Assembly (NCBI RefSeq): GCF_009193155.1
Contig: NZ_VUKD01000002.1
Span: 496,001-560,000, forward strand
Direction: 5' to 3'
Length of the DNA stretch: 64,000 bases
Source: Georgenia subflava
GTDB taxonomy: Bacteria; Actinomycetota; Actinomycetes; Actinomycetales; Actinomycetaceae
The number at the start of each line of letters is the position of its first letter. Positions within the stretch are counted from its first letter, which is position 1. The notes under the pieces were generated by a model. The model made no database searches. It saw nothing but the letters and a program-made list of their open reading frames with translations, and had not been told where the DNA came from. Both the position numbers and the translations under genes were made by a program. This document shows positions 25,677-33,295 of this stretch, in pieces.

Positions 25677-26483
25677 ATGTCATTGACCGGCAAGCCGTCG
25701 AGCGTGTCCCTGCCAACCTTGCCCACGGGGGTGGAGGTGGCGTCCTACACCACCTACCTGGAGGCCCAGCAGGCGGTGGACCACCTCTCGGACAAGGCGT
25801 TCCCCGTCCAGAAGGTGACCATCGTCGGCACCGACCTGCTGCTCGTCGAGCGGATCACCGGGCGCCTGACCTACGCGCGGGTGGCCGGCGCGGGAGCGAT
25901 GAGCGGTGCGTGGTTCGGGCTGATGATCGCCCTGCTGTTCTGGCTCTTCACGCCGAACGGCGACTTCCCGATCCTCGCCGGCGTGCTCATCGGTGCGGCC
26001 TTCGGCATCTTGTTCGCGGTCGTCTCCTACGCCTTCACCGGGGGCAAGCGCGACTTCACCTCCACCAGCCAGGTCGTCGCGAGCCGATACGCCATCCTGT
26101 GCGACCCGGAGCACGCCGGGCAGGCCCGCCAGGTCCTCACCGAGGGAGGTCGCCACGGCCAGGTCAGGCCCCGGGCGAGCGCCGGTGCGCCGCAGCAGAA
26201 CCCGTACGCGGCACCGCCCCAGAGCGGCTACGGCGCGCCGCAGGCCCCGCCCGTCGCCTCGCGGCCCCCGGCCGGCCCGGTACCCGGCGGCACGTCCGCG
26301 CAGGATGAGCCGACGGACCGGCGCGGGGAGTCGGGCCCGAGCCAGTTCGGCTCGCGCGCGGACGAGCGGCCCCGCTACGGCGTACGCCTGGACGACGTCG
26401 ACCGCGACCGTGCCGCGCCCGATCGACGCGACCACGCCGACCCCGGCCGAGAAGGGGCGGACGGCACCACGGGACGCGAGTGA
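25677..26483 (+). CDS. General-stress-protein-17M-like membrane protein
   Basis: The 268-residue protein begins with a ferredoxin-like GSP17M/YflT-type module (VEVASYTTYLEAQQAVDHLS, DKAFPVQKVTIVG). A glycine-zipper-like hydrophobic pair follows: AGAGAMSGAWFGLMIALLFW and PILAGVLIGAAFGILFAVVS. A second strand segment (ASRYAILCDPEHAGQAR) and a 90-residue Pro/Gln/Arg-rich disordered tail complete it. This layout is common near mrp/MgtE-like genes in actinobacteria. AGGAGG lies 8 bp before ATG 25677. Its stop overlaps the next gene (GTGA). The molecular function is unknown. Confidence 0.85.
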   Translation: MSLTGKPSSVSLPTLPTGVEVASYTTYLEAQQAVDHLSDKAFPVQKVTIVGTDLLLVERITGRLTYARVAGAGAMSGAWFGLMIALLFWLFTPNGDFPILAGVLIGAAFGILFAVVSYAFTGGKRDFTSTSQVVASRYAILCDPEHAGQARQVLTEGGRHGQVRPRASAGAPQQNPYAAPPQSGYGAPQAPPVASRPPAGPVPGGTSAQDEPTDRRGESGPSQFGSRADERPRYGVRLDDVDRDRAAPDRRDHADPGREGADGTTGRE

Positions 26484-27331
26484 CAGTGGGTATTCCGGTC
26501 GGCCTGTCGACCTCGTCGGTGTACCCGGGCGGCGTCACCCGGACCTTCGAGCTGGCGAAGGAGCTCGGGTACGACGGCGTGGAGGTCATGGTCCTGCGCG
26601 AGCCGGACAGCCAGGACGAGCGACGGCTGCGCGAGCTGTCCGACGAGTACGGCCTGCCCGTGCTGGCCATCCACGCCCCGACGCTGCTGCTGACCCAGGG
26701 AGTCTGGGGAAACGACCCCTGGGACAAGATCGACCGGGCCACCGAGCTCGCCCACGACGTCGGGGCCGGGGTGGTCGTGCTGCACCCCCCGTTCCGCTGG
26801 CAGCGCTCCTACGCCGAGCATTTCGTCGGTGCCATCGCCGAGCGGGAACGGCTGGACGGGATGAGGCTCGCGGTCGAGAACATGTTCCCGTGGCGCGCCG
26901 CCACGAAGCGACGCGAGCGGGAGATGCAGGCCTACCTGCCCGGCTGGGACCCGCTCGAGCACGACTACCGCTCGGTGACCCTGGACCTGTCCCACACAGC
27001 CACCGCCGGGCTCGACCACGATGCTGCGCTCGCGATGGCGGACGAGCTCGGTCCGCGCCTGGCGCACCTGCACCTGGCCGACGGCACCAGCAACTTCAAG
27101 GACGAGCACATGGTGCCCGGCCGGGGCGACCAGCCCTGTGCTGAGGTGCTGCACATGCTCGGCTCGCAGGGCTTCGCCGGGTCGGTGGTGGTGGAGATCA
27201 ACACCCGGAAGATGTCCGAGGTGGGCCGCCGTGCCGCTGTGGCGGACTCGCTGAGCTTCGCCCGCGAGCACCTCGCCATCGGTGAGCGGCAGCACACGTA
27301 CCCCTCGACGCAGACTCCCGAGGACGGCTGA
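26480..27331 (+). CDS. Sugar phosphate isomerase/epimerase-like TIM barrel protein
   Basis: The 283-residue protein belongs to the xylose-isomerase-like TIM barrel (AP endonuclease 2) superfamily. It shows LGYDGVEVMVLREPDS, the metal/His strand VLAIHAPTLLL, VVVLHPPFRW, the Glu strand LAVENMF, the Asp-His pair in LTLDLSHTATAG-type sequence, HLHLADG and a final VVVEINTRK. Metal-binding residues therefore appear intact. GTG 26480 overlaps the previous stop, so it is coupled to the stress-protein gene. The substrate is unknown. The C-terminal PEDG-stop sequence is copied several times downstream. Confidence 0.87.
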   Translation: MTVGIPVGLSTSSVYPGGVTRTFELAKELGYDGVEVMVLREPDSQDERRLRELSDEYGLPVLAIHAPTLLLTQGVWGNDPWDKIDRATELAHDVGAGVVVLHPPFRWQRSYAEHFVGAIAERERLDGMRLAVENMFPWRAATKRREREMQAYLPGWDPLEHDYRSVTLDLSHTATAGLDHDAALAMADELGPRLAHLHLADGTSNFKDEHMVPGRGDQPCAEVLHMLGSQGFAGSVVVEINTRKMSEVGRRAAVADSLSFAREHLAIGERQHTYPSTQTPEDG

Positions 27332-27479
27332 GGCACCCGAACGCTGGCCCCGAGGACGGGTGAAGCGCCACTCGAGAAACGCGGACACTCGAGGACGGCT
27401 GAAGGCGACGCTCGAGGAACGCGGACACTCGAGGACGGCTGAGGCGACACCCCAGGAATGCAGGCCCGAGGACGGCTGG
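27319..27479. repeat. Degenerate tandem copies of the upstream gene's 3' end
   Basis: CGAGGACGGCTGA, the final codons and stop of the TIM-barrel gene, recurs at 27351, 27390, 27430 and 27467, spaced 32-40 bp, with the third and fourth units almost identical (CGAGGACGGCTGA...GCGGACACT). Every copy except the last keeps the TGA. Confidence 0.85.
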
Positions 27480-28012
27480 GGCGTGCGGTCGTCCATACCC
27501 GCACCTATAGCTCGAAGTCGGCCGTCTCAGCAGCACGCTTCGACGCGAACAGCAGGTATGGACGTGACCTGCGGCCCTGCCGCCGCCAGGGTGCCGCGGG
27601 GCCGTCCGTCCGGCCCGGGTCGGCCCTGTGGTATGTTCCTTGACGTTCTGCAGGGCAAGGGCACACCAAGTGCCGAGGGTCTGCTGACCATCTCCCGTCC
27701 GACGGGTGGTGCGACGCGGCCCGCCGGACCGCAGACCTGTGGTCCGTTCTCCGCCCCGGTGACCACTCCCGGGCGGGGCTGCACCTGCGACGAGCAGCTA
27801 CCGGACGGTGCGACGCCGACGACGAGGGCAGCCATGCTGCCGCCCGCGTCGCCGGCGTGACCTCGTCCGGACGGTCGTGAGCGACCGAGCTGCATGGCGC
27901 CGGATCCCCGGCGCACGGCGGGTGCCCCCGCGCGTCATCGCGCGCCGTGGGGCCGTCGGAGGGCCTTGACGCGCCCTCGTCCGCCGCGGCCAGTGACGAG
28001 AAAGAAGGACGT
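27480..28012 (+). other. Long leader or intergenic region before the symporter gene, no gene seen
   Basis: These 533 bases carry no convincing coding sequence on either strand. A TATGTT at 27632-27637 is a possible -10 element and would give a leader of about 370 nt. The leader is rich in possible stems (for instance the segment around 27700-27790, with CCGGACCGCAGACC and GGTCCGTT). I do not recognise a known riboswitch consensus. Confidence 0.4.
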
Positions 28013-29704
28013 ATGGACGGGCTTGAGCTCGCTCAGCTGGGCGGCATCGCCGTCGTGGCACTGCTGGTGCTGTTCTACGGGGGCACCTTCGTGATGTCGG
28101 CGCTCATCGGGAAGAAGGACGAGGACGCCGACGCCTACATGACCGCCGGCAACAAGGTCGGCTTCGGTGTGTCCGCCGCCAGCATGACGGCCACCTGGAT
28201 CTGGGCGTCGTCGATGTACGCGTCCGCGACGTCGGGCTACACCTACGGCATCTCCGGGCCCATCCACTACGGGCTCTGGGGCGCCCTGATGATCCTGTTC
28301 ATCTACCCCTTCGGCAGGCGCATCCGCGCCGTGGCCCCCAAGGCGCACACCCTCGCCGAGGTCATGTACGCCCGGCACGGCCGTTCGAGCCAGCTCATGC
28401 TGGCCGGCTCCAACGTGGTGGGCTCGGTCATCTCGCTCATGTCCAACTTCATCGCCGGCGGCGCGCTCATCGCCCTGCTGTCGCCGTTCAACTTCATCCA
28501 GGGTGTGCTCGCCGTCGCCGTCGGGGTGCTGCTCTACACCCTGTGGTCCGGCTTCCGCGCCTCCACCCTGACCGACTTCACGCAGGTCATGGCCATGCTG
28601 GGCGCCGTCGCGATCCTCGTCCCGGCCATCTTCTTCGCGGCCGACTTCCCGACGGTCTTCACCACCGGCGCGGACAACCTCACAGCAGAGCAGGGCAACT
28701 TCTTCTCCTCGGAGGCGTTCCTCAAGCAGGGCGCCCCCTACATCGCCGCCGTTCTCGCCTACGCCATCGGCAACCAGACCATCGCACAGCGGCTCTTCGC
28801 CGTGCGCGAGGACCTCATCAAGCCGACGTTCATCACCGCCACCATCGGCTACGGCGCGATGGTCATCGGGGTCGGCATGCTCGGTGTGCTTGCCCTGTAC
28901 CTGGGCATCGAGCCCATGGGCGGCGACCCCAACAACCTCGTGCCGCAGATGGCGGCCACCTACCTGCCGCCGGTCCTGCTCGCGGTCTTCTTCATCATGA
29001 TCATCGGGGCGCTGTCCTCGACGGCCGACTCCGACCTCTCCGCCCTCTCCTCGATCATGATGGCCGACATCTACGGCCAGAACGTCGCCGGCCGGGGCGA
29101 GGCCAATCCCCGCACCATGCTGCTCGTCGGCCGCGTCACGATGATCGTCGCAACAGCCCTGGCGGTGGCGTTCGCGAGCCTGCAGCTGAGCATCCTCGAC
29201 CTGCTCGTGTTCGTCGGGGCGCTGTGGGGTGCGCTCGTCTTCCCGGTGATCGCGAGCTTCTACTGGGAGAAGGTCACCAACAAGGCCTTCACCACAGCTG
29301 TCGTCGCGGCGCTCGCCGTCTTCCTCCCGGTGCGCTTCGGGCTGGTCCCGCTCGACGGCGGGCTCGGCATCGTCGTCGACGTGCTCTCGGTCATCGGTAT
29401 CGGCGTGGTGCTCGGCCTGATGAGCTTCGGCTTCTTCGGGCTGAAGGTCGCCAAGGTCGTGGCAGTGGTCGCCGCCGTGGCGTCCGCACCGTTCGTCATC
29501 GGGTTCCTGCACGACTACACGACCCTCAGCGCGTCCCTGGTGGCGTACGCCGTCTCCACGGTCGTCTGCTACGCGATGTCCGCGCGCAGCGAGGAGAACT
29601 TCGACTTCGCCCTCATCAAGCAGCGGGTCGGCGACTTCGACGACACCGCCGAGACGACGGTCGAGACCGTCGCCGCCGCCCGCGCCACCGACCCGCGTCC
29701 CTGA
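28013..29704 (+). CDS. Sodium:solute symporter family transporter (SSS, DUR3-like)
   Basis: The 563-residue integral membrane protein has about 13-15 hydrophobic segments. It carries the SSS hallmarks: the early YMTAGNKVGFGVSAASMTAT, WIWASSMYASATSGYTYGIS, a GNQTIAQRLFAVRE segment and IMIIGALSSTADSDLSALSS, which corresponds to the conserved sodium-site region. The style resembles DUR3-type urea/polyamine or carboxylate symporters, but substrate cannot be read from sequence. ATG 28013 has AGAAGGA about 4 bp upstream. A 43-residue membrane protein follows 17 bp downstream, as often seen with this transporter group. Confidence 0.92.
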   Translation: MDGLELAQLGGIAVVALLVLFYGGTFVMSALIGKKDEDADAYMTAGNKVGFGVSAASMTATWIWASSMYASATSGYTYGISGPIHYGLWGALMILFIYPFGRRIRAVAPKAHTLAEVMYARHGRSSQLMLAGSNVVGSVISLMSNFIAGGALIALLSPFNFIQGVLAVAVGVLLYTLWSGFRASTLTDFTQVMAMLGAVAILVPAIFFAADFPTVFTTGADNLTAEQGNFFSSEAFLKQGAPYIAAVLAYAIGNQTIAQRLFAVREDLIKPTFITATIGYGAMVIGVGMLGVLALYLGIEPMGGDPNNLVPQMAATYLPPVLLAVFFIMIIGALSSTADSDLSALSSIMMADIYGQNVAGRGEANPRTMLLVGRVTMIVATALAVAFASLQLSILDLLVFVGALWGALVFPVIASFYWEKVTNKAFTTAVVAALAVFLPVRFGLVPLDGGLGIVVDVLSVIGIGVVLGLMSFGFFGLKVAKVVAVVAAVASAPFVIGFLHDYTTLSASLVAYAVSTVVCYAMSARSEENFDFALIKQRVGDFDDTAETTVETVAAARATDPRP

Positions 29705-29721
29705 ACCGAAGGAGCAGTCCC

Positions 29722-29853
29722 ATGCAGACCCTGATCCTCACCGGCTACGTCCTCATGTGGCCGGTCATCGTCGCCGTCGTCATGTACGTCATCGCCCGCG
29801 GCTTCTTCAAGGACTGGGCACAGGCCCGTCGCGAGGGTCGCGACCTCATCTGA
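29722..29853 (+). CDS. Putative transporter small subunit (43 aa)
   Basis: The 43-residue protein has one membrane helix (LILTGYVLMWPVIVAVVMYV), a short basic/aromatic segment (ARGFFKDW) and a charged end (ARREGRDLI). An AAGGAG stands 7 bp before the ATG. Position right behind the SSS symporter fits the small companion proteins annotated with such symporters. A role in stability or activity of the transporter is inferred. A strong terminator follows. Confidence 0.85.
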   Translation: MQTLILTGYVLMWPVIVAVVMYVIARGFFKDWAQARREGRDLI

Positions 29854-29887
29854 GCGGCACCCCAGAACGGGGAAGTGCAGCACCCAG

Positions 29888-29933
29888 AACGGGGAAGATC
29901 ACCGGCTCGCGCGAGGCGGTGACCTTCCCCGTT
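29888..29933 (+). terminator. Large hairpin terminator after the symporter operon
   Basis: The arms 29888-29903 (AACGGGGAAGATCACC) and 29918-29933 (GGTGACCTTCCCCGTT) pair over 16 positions with a single mismatch around a 14-nt loop. The left arm's CCAGAACGGGGAAG is also duplicated 21 bp upstream. This is very probably the operon terminator. Confidence 0.8.
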
Positions 29934-29964
29934 GTGGTGCGGCGCCCGTCCGTGGTCGGCGCCC

Positions 29965-30098
29965 GGCCGTGGTGCAGCGTCCGGCCGTGGTGCGGCGCCC
30001 GGCCGTGGTGCAGCGTCCGGCCGTGGTGCGGCGCCCGGCCGTGGTGCAGCGTCCGGCCGTGGTGCGGCGCCCGGCCGTGGTGCGCGTCCGGTCGTGGT
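29965..30098. repeat. 18-bp/36-bp tandem repeat
   Basis: GGCCGTGGTGC starts at 29965, 29983, 30001, 30019, 30037, 30055 and 30073, an exact 18-bp period. The remaining bases alternate between CAGCGTCC and CGGCGCCC, giving a 36-bp higher-order unit. The array sits between the symporter terminator and the aminopeptidase P 3' end, and no gene covers it. Confidence 0.9.
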
Positions 30099-30146
30099 GC
30101 GGCGCCCGCCGGTGATGCGGCGTCGCGGCGGGGCCCGCCCGGTGCC

Positions 30147-31682
30147 TCAGCCGCGGAGGTCGGCCATCCAGGTCTCGATCTCGTCCGGGGTGCGGGGGAG
30201 CGCGGCGGAGAGGTTCTCCACCGAGCCGTCCGGTCGGACGAGGATGTCGTCCTCGATCCGAACCGCGATGCCGCGCAGCTCCTGGGGCACCTTGAGGTCG
30301 TCCGCACGGAAGTACAGGCCCGGCTCGATCGTGAAGATCATCCCCGGCTCGAGCTCGGCGTCGAGGTACATCTCGCGGCGGGCCTGCGCACAGTCGTGGA
30401 CGTCCAGCCCGAGATGGTGGCTGGTCCCGTGCACCATCCAGCGGCGGTGGTACTGCCCCTCCGGGTCGAGCGACTCCTCGGCCGTGCCGGGCAGCATGCC
30501 CCAGTCGGCGAGGCGGGCCGCGATGACCTCCATCGCTGCGGCGTGCAGGTCCTTGAACTTCACCCCGGGCTCGCCCGCGCGCACGAAGGCGGCGTCGGCC
30601 GCTTCGAGGACGGCGTCGTAGACCCGGCGCTGGGCGTCGGTGAACACGCCGTCGACCGGGAGCGTGCGGGTGATGTCGGCGGTGTAGAGGGAGTCGACCT
30701 CCACCCCGGCGTCGACCAGGACCAGCTCGCCCGCGCGAACCGCGCCGTCGTTGCCGATCCAGTGCAGCGTGTTGCCGTGGTTGCCGGCCGCGGCGATCGT
30801 GTCGTACCCGACGCCGTTGCCCTCCTCGCGGGCGCGGGCGCCGAACGCGCCCTCGATGACCCGCTCGCCCCGGTGGTGGGCCACCGCCCGCGGCAAGGAC
30901 CGCACGATGTCCTCGAAGCCGCGGGCGGTCGCCGCGACGGCCTCGCGGACCTGGCCGATCTCGTAGTCGTCCTTGCGCAGGCGCAGCTCGGACAGCGCCT
31001 CGGCGAGCGCGGCGTCCGCCTCCGCGGCCCCGGCGGTGAGCCCGGCCTGCTCGCGCACCCTGCCGACCTGCTCCTCGACGGCGGAGTCGGCCTGGGGCAC
31101 GACGCGCACCTGGACCTGCCCGGCGCCGACATCCTTGGCCAGGGCGTCGCCGAGGGAGTCGATGTGCTCGGCCCGCAGCCCGGTGACGGCCGAGACCTCG
31201 GCCAGCGAGGGGCGCTCACCGACCCAGAGCTCGCCGTAGCGCGAGTCGGCGTAGAACTCCTCGGTGTCCTTCCCGGCCCGGGGCCGGAAGTACAGCACCG
31301 CCTCGTGGGTAGCGCCGTCGTCGCTGCCGCCGGCGTCCTCGACCGGGTGCAGGACGAGGACGGAGTCCGGCTCCTCGTCTGTGCCGAGCCCGGTCAGGTG
31401 CGCGAAGGCGGAGTGCGGCCGGAACCGGTAGTCGGTGTCGTTGCTGCGCACCACCAGCTGCCCGGCCGGGACCACCAGCCGCTCGCCCGGGAAGAGCCGG
31501 CCCAGAGCGGCCCGGCGCCCGGCGGCATGGTCGGCGGCGCCGGAGCGCTGGGGCTCGCCCGCGGTCCGCGGGCCCCAGCCGTCGGCGATGAAGGCGCGGA
31601 ACGCCTGGCTGCTGGGTCGCTGGGAGCGGTTGGAGCCACGGTCGGTCAGGGGCTGCTCGGAGTCACCGGCGGGATCTGTCAT
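30147..31682 (-). CDS. pepP: Xaa-Pro aminopeptidase P (M24B)
   Basis: The 511-residue protein removes N-terminal residues preceding proline. It has a creatinase N-terminal domain (VVPAGQLVVRSNDTDYRFRP, FAHLTGL) and the pita-bread catalytic domain. The five metal ligands are visible: Asp in LVDAGVEVDS, Asp in YTADITRTLP, His in HGTSHHLGLDVHD, Glu in FTIEPGLYF and Glu in AVRIEDDILV. The first 50 residues are a hydrophilic extension. There is no signal peptide, so it acts in the cytoplasm. It diverges from the PHP gene. Confidence 0.93.
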   Translation of the reverse strand: MTDPAGDSEQPLTDRGSNRSQRPSSQAFRAFIADGWGPRTAGEPQRSGAADHAAGRRAALGRLFPGERLVVPAGQLVVRSNDTDYRFRPHSAFAHLTGLGTDEEPDSVLVLHPVEDAGGSDDGATHEAVLYFRPRAGKDTEEFYADSRYGELWVGERPSLAEVSAVTGLRAEHIDSLGDALAKDVGAGQVQVRVVPQADSAVEEQVGRVREQAGLTAGAAEADAALAEALSELRLRKDDYEIGQVREAVAATARGFEDIVRSLPRAVAHHRGERVIEGAFGARAREEGNGVGYDTIAAAGNHGNTLHWIGNDGAVRAGELVLVDAGVEVDSLYTADITRTLPVDGVFTDAQRRVYDAVLEAADAAFVRAGEPGVKFKDLHAAAMEVIAARLADWGMLPGTAEESLDPEGQYHRRWMVHGTSHHLGLDVHDCAQARREMYLDAELEPGMIFTIEPGLYFRADDLKVPQELRGIAVRIEDDILVRPDGSVENLSAALPRTPDEIETWMADLRG

Positions 31683-31800
31683 GCCGGCAATGATCGCACC
31701 TCGGACCCCGCCGGCCCAGGCGGCCGTCGAGCCCTGCGACCGGACCGCCTGCCCGCCCGGGTCACCCGGCCGGTGGTGCTGCGGCCCCGCTGGGAGGCCG

Positions 31801-31806
31801 TACCCT
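31801..31806 (+). promoter_or_regulatory. Leaderless -10 element for the PHP-marC operon
   Basis: TACCCT lies seven bases before GTG 31814, with no Shine-Dalgarno sequence present. Confidence 0.5.
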
Positions 31807-31813
31807 GGCCCGT

Positions 31814-32671
31814 GTGCCAGCAGATGAGACGCGGATCGACCCGCACACGCACTCCGCGGTCTCCGACGGCACCGACTCCCCGGCCGGCGTCCTGCGTGCC
31901 GCGGCCGCCGCGGGAGTCGACGTCGTCGGCCTGACCGACCACGACACGGTGCGCGGCTGGGACGAGGCGGCGGCCGCCGTCCCCGAGACCGGCGTCGCGC
32001 TGCTGCGCGGGGCCGAGATCTCCTGCCAGTCGCGCGGCATCTCGGTGCACCTGCTCAGCTTCCTGCACGACCCGGACGAGCCCGTCCTCGCCGCCGAGAT
32101 GGAGCGCTCGCGCGCCTCGCGCACCGACCGGGCACGACAGATGGTCGAGCGGATCGCCGAGGACCACCCCATCACCTGGGAGCTGGTGCGCGCCCAGGCG
32201 GCCGACGGCGCCACGCTCGGCCGCCCGCACATCGCGGACGCGCTCGTCGCCGCCGGGGTGATGCCGGACCGGTCGGCCTGCTTCGAGACGATCCTCTCCG
32301 TCCGCGGGCCCTACTACGTTCCCTACCACGCCCCCGACGCCGTCGAGGCGGTCGCGATGGTCCGCGCGGCCGGCGGGGTGCCGGTGATGGCGCACCCGCG
32401 CGCCGGTGTGCGCGGCCGGGTCGTCGGCGACCACGTCATCGAGGCGATGGCCAGGGCCGGGCTCGCCGCCCTGGAGATCGACCACCGCGACCACACCGCC
32501 GAGGCGCGGTCCGAGCTGGCTGCGCTGGCGGGCCGCCTGGGGCTGGCACGCACCGGGTCCAGCGACTACCACGGGGCGGGCAAGCCGAACCGGCTGGGGG
32601 AGCACACCACGACGACGGCCGTGCTGGAGATGATCGAGAGCGAGGGGTACCTGCCCGTGGTCCGACCGTGA
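31814..32671 (+). CDS. PHP-domain phosphoesterase
   Basis: The 285-residue PHP-family protein has the metal-binding motifs in order: DPHTHSAVSDG (residues about 9-19), LTDHDTVRGW, a Glu in RGAEISC, HPRAG near residue 195 and SDYHG near 250. These fit nucleoside 3',5'-bisphosphate/oligonucleotide phosphatases of the YciV/RNase AM type, though the substrate is inferred. The MarC gene overlaps its stop by four bases. Confidence 0.9.
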   Translation: MPADETRIDPHTHSAVSDGTDSPAGVLRAAAAAGVDVVGLTDHDTVRGWDEAAAAVPETGVALLRGAEISCQSRGISVHLLSFLHDPDEPVLAAEMERSRASRTDRARQMVERIAEDHPITWELVRAQAADGATLGRPHIADALVAAGVMPDRSACFETILSVRGPYYVPYHAPDAVEAVAMVRAAGGVPVMAHPRAGVRGRVVGDHVIEAMARAGLAALEIDHRDHTAEARSELAALAGRLGLARTGSSDYHGAGKPNRLGEHTTTTAVLEMIESEGYLPVVRP

Positions 32672-33291
32672 ACGAGGTTCTCGACCTCACGCTGATGTCG
32701 ACGACGTTCTTCACGCTGTTCGTCATCATGGACCCGCCGGGGACGGTCCCGGTCTTCCTCGCGCTGACCTCGACGATGACCGCGCGCCAGCGCCGGACCG
32801 CGGCGCTGCAGGCCACCTCGGTGGCCTTCGGCGTGATCCTGGTCTTCACGCTATTCGGTCAGTACATACTGGGCTTCCTGCACATCTCGGTCCCGGCGCT
32901 GCAGCTCTCCGGGGGCCTGCTGCTGCTCCTGGTGGCCATGGAGCTCCTCACCGGGAAGTCGGAGGAGCCCAGACCGTCGGGGTCCGGTGTCAACGTCGCG
33001 CTCGTGCCGCTCGGCACCCCGCTGCTCGCGGGCCCCGGTGCGATCGTGGCCGCGATGCTCGCCGTGGAGAACTCCGACGGCTCCTTCGCCGACTGGGCTG
33101 CGATCGGCGTCGCCCTCGTGGCCATCCACGTGGTGCTGTTCCTCGTCATGCGCTTCGCCGGCATCATCCACCGGGTGCTCGGCGACGGCGGCACCACCCT
33201 GGTCACCCGGCTCGCCGGCCTGCTCCTCGCCGCGATCGCCGTCCAGCTGATGGCCGACGCCGTCTTCGCCTTCATCGACGCCGAGAGCTGA
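32668..33291 (+). CDS. MarC family integral membrane protein
   Basis: The 207-residue protein has six hydrophobic segments and the MarC-specific motifs FVIMDPPGTVPVFLALTS near the N-terminus and VPLGTPLLAGPGAIVAAML in the middle. GGLLLLLVAMELL precedes the second. MarC proteins are conserved inner-membrane proteins of unknown transport function. GTG 32668 overlaps the PHP stop (GTGA), indicating translational coupling. The 3' end nearly abuts the convergent glutamate dehydrogenase. Confidence 0.92.
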   Translation: MNEVLDLTLMSTTFFTLFVIMDPPGTVPVFLALTSTMTARQRRTAALQATSVAFGVILVFTLFGQYILGFLHISVPALQLSGGLLLLLVAMELLTGKSEEPRPSGSGVNVALVPLGTPLLAGPGAIVAAMLAVENSDGSFADWAAIGVALVAIHVVLFLVMRFAGIIHRVLGDGGTTLVTRLAGLLLAAIAVQLMADAVFAFIDAES

Positions 33292-33295
33292 CGCC

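Noticed and set aside
27600-28012. Guanidine (ykkC) or similar riboswitch before the symporter
   Set aside because: I could not find the conserved core motifs; only general stem potential is present.
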